64,000 nt of DNA. Origin: Phlyctochytrium arcticum (Eukaryota > Chytridiomycota > Chytridiomycetes > Chytridiales > Chytridiaceae). Each line of letters starts with the position of its first letter. The first letter of the stretch is position 1. The position numbers and the translations under genes are program-made. The notes beneath the pieces were generated by a model. The model ran no database searches. It was not told the DNA's origin and saw only the letters and a list, made by a program, of their open reading frames with translations. The stretch covers positions 62,001 through 126,000 of the forward strand of contig JAHLKI010000028.1 in assembly GCA_025602905.1 (NCBI GenBank), written 5' to 3'. Of this stretch, positions 55,129 to 64,000 are shown one piece after another.

Positions 55129-57410
55129 CTAGAGTTTGGCGTTGGGGGCAACATTTTCAAAGTTGGCCTGAACAGCGCCAAAGGACTCTTGGGTGTTGGT
55201 GGGGTGGGTCGCTCGGCCGTCCTCGAAATTTGTAATTTCAGACCACTTGGACGCAATGTGTTCTGGCAACAGGGGTCGGTTGACTGGGAACCCGACTCCG
55301 CCCGTGCGCTGCCATCGGACCTTGGCACTCCACGCCGAGCCCACTTCGAAAATTCCACCCGTCTCTGAATTGGTGTCGTGGGCCAGGTAGGCAACCAGCG
55401 GTGACACGTATTCGGGCTTGAGCGCCTCAACCATCTCTGGGGGCATCACGGTGGCCGTCATACGAGTTCCAGCGTTGGGTGCAATAGTGTTGACAACAAT
55501 GTTGGCGCGGGCGCCTTCCAAAGCCAGCGTGTTGCTGAAAGCAATGATACCAGCCTTGGCAGAACTGTAGTTTGCCTGACCAAAGTTTCCGTACAATCCA
55601 ACAGCAGACGTCGTGTTAACGATGCGTCCGTACTTTTGCTTGAGCATGTGTGGCCACGCCGCCTTGGCCACTTTGTAGGTTCCACGCAGGTGAACACGCT
55701 GAACCAAGTCCCAATCAGCATCAGTCATGCGCGCAAATGACTTGTCCCGCAGAATTCTGATTGAAATAGGTTAACAAAAGGCAACCAAAAAGCTTGACAC
55801 AGGTCAAAACTCACCCAGCATTGTTTACTACAATGTCAACACGACCAAACGCCTGGATGGCCGTCTCAATAATCTTTTCACCATCCTCGACAGAGTCGTG
55901 GTTGGCCACAGCTTTGCCACCGGCCTCCTTGATCTCCTGAACAACCTTGTCGGCGGCTGAGGCTTCGTTACCCTCACCCTTGAGCGAGATGCCAAGATCA
56001 TTGACAACAACGGATGCACCAAGCTATTCTCTTGGTCAGCATACATGACAGGAATTGATAAAAACGAGATCTTCCCGTACCTTGGCAAAGAGCAAAGCGT
56101 GAGCGCGTCCAAGACCGTTACCAGCACCAGTGATGACTGCAACCTTTCCATCAAATCGCAAGTCACCAGATGGGTTCGTCTCAAGCCCTTTGGCGCGTTC
56201 CAACAATCCAACCCAGTCAGTGTCCATCATTGATGTAGGATAGACTGGTTTGCTAAAGTCGGTAATTTCGTCCCATTTGGCCGCAACGGATGCAGGTGAG
56301 AAGCTAGAGTCGGCCTTGAAAACAGCACCAGGGGAGCGCTCCCATCGGAGTTTGGAAACAAATCCAGCGCCAGCCTCAAAGATGGAACCGGTTTCCATTG
56401 TTGACTCGTGGCAAAGGTACGCGACGACGGGCACAACAAATTCGGGTTTGAGCGCAGCGAGCATCTCTGGTGGCATGATAGTTTCAGTCATGCGAGATGC
56501 GGCAAGTGGGGCAATGGTGTTGACTCGAATGTTTTTCCTCTCTCCCTCGCGTGCAAGTGTGTTGGAAAAGCCAAAGAGGGCAAGCTTGGCTAGAAATGAA
56601 ATCAGTCAGCCATAACTTCTAGATATCCTCAAAACCAAAACAAACTGACCAGCGGCATAATTGGCCTGTCCAAAGTTGCCGTAAATTCCGGCAGCAGATG
56701 CAGTGTTGATAATTCTGCAGCACAAAAAATGCGATGTCAATATTCAACCACAAAATGTGTCTCGGGACGGAAGGAAAAAACCAACCTTCCGTAGCCGGCC
56801 TTTTGCATGTGAGGCCAAGCGGCTTTGGCGACTTTGTAAGAACCACGGACGTGTACTTGCTGGACAAGGTCCCAATCGGCGTCCGTCATACGGGCAAAAC
56901 TCTTGTCACGAAGAATACCGGCATTGTTGATGACAACGTCAATTCGGCCAAATGCGCTGATGGCAGTCTCCACAATCTTGTCACCGTCCTCGACAGAGTC
57001 GTAGTTGGCCACGGCTTTGCCACCAGCCTTTTTGATTTCGTTTACAACGACATCTGCGGCCTATATACCGTCCAAGCATGAGATACTCTTTTCGCAGAAT
57101 TGTTGGACACATTTGTACAAGACGCACCTTGTGGTCACCTCCCGCATCACCCGCTCGGCTAGCTCCAAGATCGTTTACAACGACGGAAGCACCGCGCGAG
57201 GCAAAGAAAGTAGCATATGCCTGAAAACCGGTCAGACCCTACATCCCGGTTTTCTATGGAATCACAACGCAAGTTCTACCTTTCCCAGTCCTAAAAAGCA
57301 ATGCCTAGTGAGCTATTTGCGCGCGTTACACTCCAAAGTAAACAATAGTTACCTCCACCGGCACCAGTGACAATCACGACGCGGTCGTCAAAGCGGAGTT
57401 CGCTGGCCAT
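55129..57410 (-). CDS. FOX2: Peroxisomal FOX2-like double short-chain dehydrogenase
   Basis: Two tandem 3-hydroxyacyl-CoA dehydrogenase (SDR) domains like the N-terminal half of fungal Fox2, which oxidises beta-hydroxyacyl-CoA in peroxisomes. Start [20 protein letters not shown] (57410); an intron follows inside the nucleotide-binding loop. Domain [54 protein letters not shown] (Tyr-x3-Lys). Domain [61 protein letters not shown] and [17 protein letters not shown] (Tyr-x3-Lys intact). The C-terminus is NAKL, a PTS1 peroxisomal signal. The hydratase-2 (MaoC hotdog) domain of yeast Fox2 is missing, so that activity must come from another protein. A TATA box lies upstream at 57517-57525. The paralogue lies immediately upstream on the same strand. 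Confidence 0.9.
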
Positions 57411-57516
57411 GTTTTCGTGGTTCGTAGTTGCTAGTTTGATAAGTTTGTAGTCTAGTTGTTTGTCGTAGATTGCTTGTAGATTCTGCTGGCAATGGGGAAA
57501 TGGCGAGAGCAACGGT

Positions 57517-57525
57517 CTTTATATA
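57517..57525 (-). promoter_or_regulatory. TATA box of the first FOX2-like gene
   Basis: TATATAAAG on the minus strand, 107 bp upstream of the ATG at 57410. Confidence 0.55.
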
Positions 57526-57725
57526 TCGCATGGGTAAAGCCGGGAGGCGTTTGATTATCACGCGACGGCATTTAGCCGAGCAGACGCACGTGTCAGCAGC
57601 GACTGTCATAATTTTGTTGGCCCATTTTTGACATGCGTGGACGCGTCTCGCGATTTCCTTATATATACAGATGTACAGTAGCTACAGTACGCGACACTAG
57701 CTAAATAGGTGTGCGAGGCTAATAG

Positions 57726-59919
57726 CTAGACGGGGGCTAGTATGGCCTGGACAGACTCGGTAAAGGAACTGGGATAGGTCGCTCGTCCATCCTCAAAGTC
57801 ACTCAGCTCTGACCACCGCTCGGCAATGTCTTCGGGCCACAGCGGGCGATCGTTGGTAGTCGAAAACCGTACACCCCCCGTCCGTTGCCATCGGGTTTCA
57901 GCCATCCACGTTGATCCACCCTCAAACAGACCTGCCCGTCCAGAGAGTCGCGAATTGAGGGCTAGGAACGCGACAAGGGGTGAAATATGGGATGGGGAAA
58001 AGGATGCACCGGGAAAAGAAGAGGGAGAGGTGTTCATGCGAGTGGCAGCAGTGGACAAAATTGTGTTGACCAGAATGTTGGAGCGGTGTCCTTCCAGCGC
58101 CAGAGTATTACTGAACCCAATGATTCCTGCACTGGCGGCACTGTAATTTGCTTGGCCATACTTGCCAAATAGCCCCACCGCAGCACTCGTATTGATCACT
58201 CGGCCAGAATTCTGTTGAACCATAAAAGGCCACGCAGCTTTCGTGACCTTGTATGTTCCACGTAAATTGACGGCTTGAACCAGGTCCCAGTCTTGGTCAG
58301 TCATTTCGGCAAATGGTTTGTTGCGAACAATGGCGGCATTGTTTACGACAATATCTACCCGACCAAACTTTTTGACTGCCGCGTCAATGATCTTGTCGCC
58401 TTGCTCTACCGACTCGTGATTTGCCATGGCCTTGCCCCCTCTGTCGCGGATTTCTTGAACGACGTTATTAGCAAGCGCAATGTCTTTTCCTTCGCCATCG
58501 AGTGAAGAGCCAAGATCATTTACTATTACCGATGCCCCTCGCTGGATATGTAGACATCAGCATCAATCTACAGCATGGGGAAATGTCAGAAAAGTCGCTT
58601 TACCTTGGCCAAATCGAGGGCGTGAGCTCGCCCTAGCCCGTTTCCTGCACCTGTTATCACCGCAACCTGCCCGTCAAGACTTTGCTTGCTCATAGTTTCT
58701 GCATGGTCCTGAACACGCGTGGCGCGCGCCAAGCGCTTTACCCAGTCAATATCAGCAGACACCGGGTGATGTGCATTGTGAAAGCTCGTGATTCGGTCCC
58801 AATTCGCTTCGATCGAGCCTGGCGAAATGCTGGCGCCAGACCCAAAGACGGCTCCCGGTGACTGCTCCCATCTCAGCTTTGCCACAAAGCCCGCCCCGGC
58901 TTCAAATAAGGATCCCGTCTCCTTTGTTGTCTCATGGCACAAGTAGGCAACAACGGGGACCACATATTCAGGTTTGAGGGCAGCCAACGTTTCCGGGGGC
59001 ATAATGGTTTCGGTCATACGGGATGCAGCGAGGGGCGCGATCGTATTGACGTGGATGTTATTCTCCAGTCCTTCGAGGGCGAGCGTCTTGGACAGACCAT
59101 AGAGCGCCAGCTTTGCTAGACGTGGGTAAGCACTTGAGCCAACCCATCTTCATGAAGCTCGCCATGCATACCTGCCGCATAATTGGCCTGACCGAAATTG
59201 CCGTAGATTCCAGACGCGGATGCAGTGTTGATGATTCTGGACATGCAAAATTGGTCATTTCACTGAGCATGGTATATAAACAAAGCCCATGATCAAACCT
59301 TCCAAACCCGTTCTTCTGCATGTATGGCCATGCAGCCCTGGCCACTTTAAACGATCCGCGGAGATGAACTCGGTGCACCAGATCCCAATCATCGTCCGTC
59401 ATCCGCTTGAATGATTTGTCGCGAAGAATTCTGCGGGACCAGAATATATGCCCATTCAGTTACGACAGCGCCATTCAGCAAGAAAGAGATAGAGACCCCG
59501 CATTGTTGATGACAATATCCACACGACCAAACTCTTTGATGGCCGTGGCAATGATTTTGTCCCCATCTTCGACCGAATCGTAGTTGGACACGGCGTGGCC
59601 CCCACTGCTTTTGATCTCATCCACAACCAAATCCGCCGCCTATTTCCGATGTGTGAATAACCTTGAAGTGTAAACAATCAAGATACAAACGTACCCTATG
59701 ATTAGCCCCGGACCCAGTCTGTCCCGTCACACTTGCTCCAAGATCGTTCACCACCACTTTGGCACCGCGCGAAGCAAAGAGCTTTGCGTACGCTTTGCCT
59801 AGCCCTGCGACAACAAAACCACCTGTCAATGCTGACTCTTCAAAACCGACAGTGCCAAAAGTACCTCCTCCGGCACCAGTGATGACAACCACCCTGTTTG
59901 CAAAGTGCAACTTTGGCAT
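57726..59919 (-). CDS. Diverged FOX2-like paralogue lacking PTS1 and one catalytic Lys
   Basis: Tandem duplicate of the preceding gene with the same two-SDR layout. Start [19 protein letters not shown] (59919). Domain A is complete: [43 protein letters not shown] joined over an intron to [20 protein letters not shown] (Tyr-x3-Lys kept). Domain B keeps [40 protein letters not shown] and [20 protein letters not shown], but the next residues are AASAG, so the catalytic Lys of Tyr-x3-Lys is Ser (codon at 58133-58131). The domain B tail is also diverged ([20 protein letters not shown]). The C-terminus is VQAILAPV, with no PTS1. So domain B should be inactive and the protein may not enter peroxisomes on its own. 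Intron positions match the sister gene. Confidence 0.87.
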
Positions 59920-60122
59920 ATTAATAAATCGGATCTTGGATGCTCAATGCCAGCGGACAAGCGGAGTTTTCTCAAAAACGCGATTTCTTGATGATGTTTG
60001 GGCAACCGTGGCACCCCTGAGCCTCACGGAAGAGGAGTTTCCCAAATTGCGCTTGCGCACAGTCTTTACTGGTCTTTATAAAGGCGGCGACGGGCAAGTA
60101 GAGAATCGAGAAAAGTTTCGCA
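59920..60122. promoter_or_regulatory. Shared bidirectional promoter
   Basis: Only 203 bp separate the start codons of the FOX2-like paralogue (leftward) and the HAD phosphatase (rightward). TTTATAAAGG at 60073-60082 is a likely TATA box for the rightward gene. Confidence 0.5.
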
Positions 60123-61045
60123 ATGGACGTTTCGCAGATCAAGTTGGAGGATGTGCACTTGGTTGTGTCAGATGTCGACGGCACCCTGCTCGACTCGGCC
60201 CACAAGTTACATCCCCGCACCCGGGATGCCATTCTCAATCTCCGCAAACACCACCCTCACATCCCATTTGTCGTTGCGACGGGGAAGCCTCATGCTGCAG
60301 TCTCTGCGGAACGGGCCGAGCTAGGACTTGGCGATCTGGCCGCCATTCACTTGAACGGAAGTCTGATTTACAATGGTCAAGAGCTCATGCGGGAGGACTC
60401 TTTGAGCATTCCTCTGATCCAGCAGATTCTGGAAAAGGGCCGACAACTGGGAACCCAGCTGTTCATCTACGTTCAGAATAATGTCTATGAAGTGATTCAC
60501 GACCCTACAGGTCGAGATGGCAAATCATGGATAGATGTATTGGCGGCTTACGGGGAGGACGTTCGAGCGGCGCCGGAAGGTCTGCTTGACAAAGTCTTGA
60601 TTGGTGAGGTCAAGGCGCAGAAGATGGTCTTTCTGGCTGCCGAGGAAAACATTCCAGGTAAGTCTGGGGGTTTGGGCCGTGACTTGAGGAATTTCCGGTC
60701 TGATTTCGATCTTTTCCCTTTCTAGGCGTTCAGGCCATGCTTGATTCGTTCCCCGCCTCATCCTTCAACGTCATGCAAGCTCTCCCTTTCGCAATAGAAG
60801 CAATCTGCAGCACATCATCCAAAGGCACTGCTCTGCAGATCCTTATTGACGAACTCAACATCAACCCCAAAAACGTCCTCGCATTCGGTGATGGAGGCAA
60901 TGATGCAGATATGTTGGCGCTGGTAGGGTATGGGGTAGCTATGGCGAATGGCATGGAGGCTGCACTGACAAGCGCAAAGTACCGGACCCTATCCAATGAT
61001 GAAGGCGGTGTCGGATTTGCGTTGGAGCAGATCTTCAAATTTTAA
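60123..61045 (+). CDS. Cof-type HAD-superfamily phosphatase
   Basis: Mg-dependent phosphatase of the type IIB (Cof/YbiV) group, usually acting on sugar phosphates or related small molecules. The ATG at 60123 reads MDVSQIKLEDVHLVVSDVDG. Motif I is SDVDGTLLDS (nucleophile Asp and general acid Asp). Motif II is VVATGKPHAA, where the usual Thr/Ser precedes Gly. Then IHLNGSLIYNGQ (the family's NGA/NG turn) and a cap domain; the motif III Lys is in SSKGTALQILIDEL and motif IV is FGDGGNDADMLALVGYGVAM. One intron (60658-60725, GTAAGT...TTCTAG). Ends EQIFKF at 61045. About 285 residues, normal for the family. Substrate cannot be told from sequence. Confidence 0.92.
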
Positions 61046-61454
61046 AACTAGTTCCCAGACTTTTCTATCCTAGCCTTCGGATACAGTAATTTATTGTAGC
61101 ATTTTGTGTTCATAAATTATGCCTTCTGCCATGTACCTAGAAATTTAATAGTATTTCGAAAGGGAAATCATCTCTCGACTACTTCACACAAGTCTCACTT
61201 ATGCCTCCACCACATTGACGGCAGGATAAGTGGTCTGCTGCGGCGGTCGCACATGACAATGCATCTGACACTATGGTCCTGTCAAAATAAAATTGCTAGA
61301 ACATAAATCGTATTGTTACAGACTTGAGTAACAAAGTCAAAATATTTCTTGGTCAGTAATTAAATACAATTTAACCAAGCCCTCAACCGGCGACATAGGA
61401 AGACTACTGGAGGGAGAATGGGCGCGCTCTGCAGTAGTCTTCCCGTGCTCAGGT
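61046..61454. other. Convergent 3' flanks
   Basis: Between the HAD phosphatase and the HNH-domain gene. An inverted word pair (GGCGACATAGGAAGACTACTG at about 61389, with AGTAGTCTTCCCGTGCTCAG at 61432) could form a hairpin of about 9 bp (GAAGACTACT/AGTAGTCTTC), perhaps a 3'-end structure. No ORF supported. Confidence 0.4.
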
Positions 61455-62290
61455 CTATGTCGGCGGCATCATGCGGAAGTCGATACCATTCTCAATCCGA
61501 TACTCGTCTTTGAGCACCCTATATACGCTCGCAGGTCAAACTTGTCGCCCCCCCTTGCGGGTGTCTTGTCCACCACTGGCTCCATGGCAGTGCTTCAACA
61601 ATGCAGCCTTCAGGTGGAACCATAAGAGCTTCGCGGGCGGGAAACCATCTTTCCAAGTGCCGCCGCTGCCCCGCACGCCGTCTGGAATGGCGAGGGCCTT
61701 TCCAATGATGTCGGCGGGGGAGTCTTCAGTGATGGGTACGACTACCCATTTGCCTTGGTCCAAGTCCACTTCGTCTCCGCAATTGGCCCACACCCCGGTT
61801 TTCCTCCATCGGAACACAACTGACCAGCTTCCATTGTCGAATGTATCATGCAAGGTGCTGCTCAGGAAAAGGCCTTTGGAAATGTCGTCCAGGCCCAGCC
61901 GAGTTGAAGCCAGGATGTCTTTCACTTCCTCCGGCAATCCGTCAAGGCCCCATTTGCTCCAGGAGAAGGGAACAATGTATGCGCCTACGAGGTGAGCGGG
62001 GTTGGAATCACCGGTGAGGATACAGGAGCGGTCTCGCATGGCGACATGAACTGCGAATTTGGCAGATTCCCGCACCACCGCCATCCTTGCACCTCCTTCG
62101 TCCGTCCCTTTCCCTCTCTCCCCAATCGCGGTATGAGACTTGCCGTGTTCAAACACTGTCGTGGCGCTGGTGGTGGAGAAGACATCAGGAGGGGGAAGAC
62201 AAGGTTAATAAGTTGCTTGCCTATTGGGTACTCAACGACGAGCATCGGTCCGAGATTGACTTTGAAGTTAGCAAGATCGCCGGCTGACTG
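61455..62290 (-). CDS. HNH_2-type domain protein with degenerate active site
   Basis: Fungal proteins with an HNH endonuclease-like domain. The core reads AVHVAMRDRSCILTGDSNPA, HLVGAYIVPFSWSKWG, LGLDDISKGLFLSSTLHDTF and DNGSWSVVFRW, matching the RD-x-x-C-x-(V/I)-T-G ... A(A/H)HI(V/I)P ... DDxxNGxxLxxxLHxxFDxG pattern. The first His of HNH is Tyr (GAYIVP) and the Asn is Lys (DISKGLF); only the last His is kept, so nuclease activity is doubtful. An intron with a TATTAAC branch (62248 to about 62198) can link LANFKVNLGPMLVV to ATTVFEHGKSHTAI. Downstream, VLKDEYRIENGIDFRMMPPT ends at 61455 after an intron near 61545-61515 whose phase I could not settle, beside a G-tract. N-terminal start not determined. 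May be a decaying gene. Confidence 0.55.
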
Positions 62291-63340
62291 ACAGCTGTGG
62301 TAGCGTCGATCTCTTTCGTAGTTCGATCCCAGCGCGGAGTCCGCAGGTGAGTCGTGACGCCAATGTCCCTGCACCACGATGAATACTTGTTAGCAGTGTA
62401 GCAAACAAGTGATGGCCCCCTCCTCTGAGGACGCCCTATATAAACTAAACTCCTGATTCGTTGGGCCCAACTTCAACTTTCGGATCACAGCAGCGGGTAA
62501 TCTTTGACATTATTTTCTTGTACCGTTGCATTGCTTTCCATTGCCATTACTCTTACTTTGCTTTCCGCCAATGCTATTGTCACTACTGTAGCTTTGCCTT
62601 TGCCGCTACATTTGCCCTCTTCTGTACTCCTCTTGCTCTGTTGCCGGCTCGCTCGGTGCCACTACTTAAGTGCCTTGCTTGCGTTTATTGCCCTCTTCGA
62701 CGATGCCATTTACCCTGTCTGCCATTGCTGTTGCTCTCTAGCTTTTGTTAACACCGTGAAAATATGCCGAGGTCTTCGCAAATCAATCTGCAGCTGTGTC
62801 GTCGGAGTTCAGGTCAGAGTTCAGGTCGGAGTTCGCGAAACAGCTACGAAACTGTTTAATCAAGACAAATTCGGCTTAAATGAGACAAGTCACATGACCA
62901 ACTCGCGACCGACGAGCCCATTTTCGCATTGCGATACAATTGATTGAAGCCCTCTCATCTCCCACGCCAATACAGAGCTTTTGGTAAGTGAGGATCCAGC
63001 TACTGCCCCATTGGACGAGACGTGAACGGTGCGAGGATTCTGGATGACGGATGGATGCAACTTTCCGTGGACGAACGGCGAATCAGAATGATGGATGGAT
63101 GGATGGATGGATTAGCAGTAGAAGTGAAAGTGCACTGAATGGTGGAATGCGTGGAATTGGCAGAACCTAACGACTGAAAGAAAGAACATGCGCAATTGCT
63201 AGCCTGGACTGCGAGGGGATTGGAAATGTGTTTGCTGAGCGGCTTCGGCCAACAACGACAAAGGCCATTGTCAAAATCTGTCCACCCTCGATCTTATCGG
63301 CTAACATGGTTCTCTACTTTCAGGCCGGAAACTCTCAGTC
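62291..63340. other. Gene-poor spacer and RPL9 5' region
   Basis: No supported CDS; frames at 62461-62947 are C/T-rich and show no family. CTATATAAAC at 62437-62446 is a TATA-like, nearly palindromic element. Just before RPL9, a branch site (GGCTAACAT, 63299-63307) and acceptor (CTTTCAG, ending 63323) show a 5' UTR intron ending 17 bp before the ATG, common in ribosomal protein genes. Confidence 0.5.
63091..63112 (+). repeat. ATGG microsatellite
   Basis: About five and a half copies of the tetranucleotide ATGG, probably in the 5' UTR intron or promoter of RPL9. Confidence 0.8.
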
Positions 63341-63965
63341 ATGAAGTCCATCTCTCAAGAAACGGATGTTATTATCCCTGAGGGCGTGACTGTTGATGTC
63401 AAGTCCCGTCGTGTCCGCGTCAAGGGCCCCCGTGGTACCCTTCACAAGGAACTGAAGCACGTCAACATGGAGATTACGCGCATCTCCGCCACCAAGCTGA
63501 ACATCAAAGTTTGGCACGGTGTCCGCAAGCACAACGCTTGCATCCGTACCATCGCTTCCCACATCAAGAACATGATCACCGGTGTCACCAAGGGATTCGA
63601 GTACAAGATGCGATTCGTCTACGCCCATTTCCCCATCAACGTCAATGTAGTTGACGATGGTTCGGAAGTTGAGATCCGTAACTTCTTGGGAGAGAAGCGA
63701 ATTCGTCGCATCAAGATGTTGGGTGGTGTCAAGATCGAGCACTCCACTGCCCAGAAGGATGAGATTATCTTGACCGGAAACGACATTGACAACGTTTCTC
63801 AGTCTGCCGCCTCCATCCAGCAGTCCACCAACGTCCGTAACAAGGATATCCGTAAGTTCTTGGACGGTATCTACGTTTCCGAGAAGGTAAGCTCAATTCT
63901 CCCATTTCTGAACATGAATGCCATTATTAACTCTTTCTCAATAGGGTCTCTTGGTCAAGGATTAG
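63341..63965 (+). CDS. RPL9: 60S ribosomal protein L9 (uL6)
   Basis: Component of the large ribosomal subunit near the sarcin-ricin loop. The ATG at 63341 reads [20 protein letters not shown]. Family hallmarks: [77 protein letters not shown], then [15 protein letters not shown]. One intron in the coding region (63887-63944, GTAAGC...CAATAG) precedes the last exon, GLLVKD, stop at 63963-63965. About 188 residues, normal length. Codon use is strongly biased toward C-ending codons (ATC, AAG, GTC), unlike the neighbouring genes, as expected for very high expression. Complete within the window. Confidence 0.97.
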
Positions 63966-64000
63966 ATTTGATTTGGGGGGTTCCGGGAGTCTTTTGTATC

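Noticed and set aside
62320..62345. GTTCGATCCC word resembling a tRNA T-loop
   Set aside because: No matching acceptor, D or anticodon arms can be drawn around it.
63335..63742. Minus-strand frame opposite RPL9
   Set aside because: Shadow ORF created by C-ending codon bias in RPL9.

Overview
The window is nuclear DNA from a fungus. Genes carry short GT-AG introns of about 40-90 nt, often with a CTAAC/CTGAC-like branch site. They include fungal or eukaryotic housekeeping genes (RPL9, CCT5, CFD1, CWC2, an RTP1/TANGO6 homologue, EAF3/MRG15, GPATCH11, a p24 cargo receptor, a VRG4-type transporter). A large Fanzor gene and a SHANK-like SPN-ankyrin protein make a zoosporic (chytrid, Spizellomyces-like) fungus my best guess. 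This is inference: no marker here names the species.

Layout. 0-5 kb: the 5' part of phosphopantothenate-cysteine ligase, a small membrane protein, then a decayed trypsin-like protease gene split by an LTR-retrotransposon gag remnant, and a small secreted Cys-rich protein. 5-16.6 kb: CFD1, a dienoyl-CoA isomerase-like enzyme, a four-helix membrane protein, a USP8/Doa4-like deubiquitinase and a C2-domain protein. 17-28 kb: a SHANK-like SPN-ankyrin protein, a p24 protein, and a very large ankyrin plus coiled-coil protein. 29-40 kb: a dense block of conserved genes (CCT5, EAF3/MRG15, GPATCH11, CWC2, RTP1/TANGO6). 40-44 kb: an I-BAR-like/SH3 protein and two small unrecognised genes.

44-50.6 kb is the accessory core. 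A repeat-bearing, gene-poor stretch precedes a multi-exon Fanzor gene (eukaryotic TnpB homologue). The RuvC Asp...Glu...Asp residues and zinc-ribbon cysteines are all present. A 54-bp tandem duplication lies in its 3' flank, where a guide RNA would be expected. A 5'-truncated nickel/cobalt transporter gene abuts this element.

50.8-64 kb: an HGSNAT-like acyltransferase, a nucleotide-sugar transporter, a tandem pair of FOX2-like double short-chain dehydrogenases (one with a PTS1 signal, the other without it and missing one catalytic lysine), a Cof-type HAD phosphatase, a degenerate HNH-domain protein, and RPL9.

Themes. Peroxisomal beta-oxidation recurs (the isomerase ending PKL and the FOX2-like protein ending AKL). 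The Fanzor locus is the most striking part of the window. Its open questions are whether the gene is intact (one in-frame TAA must be spliced out or is a nonsense codon), where its ends lie, and whether the 3' repeats are part of its guide RNA.
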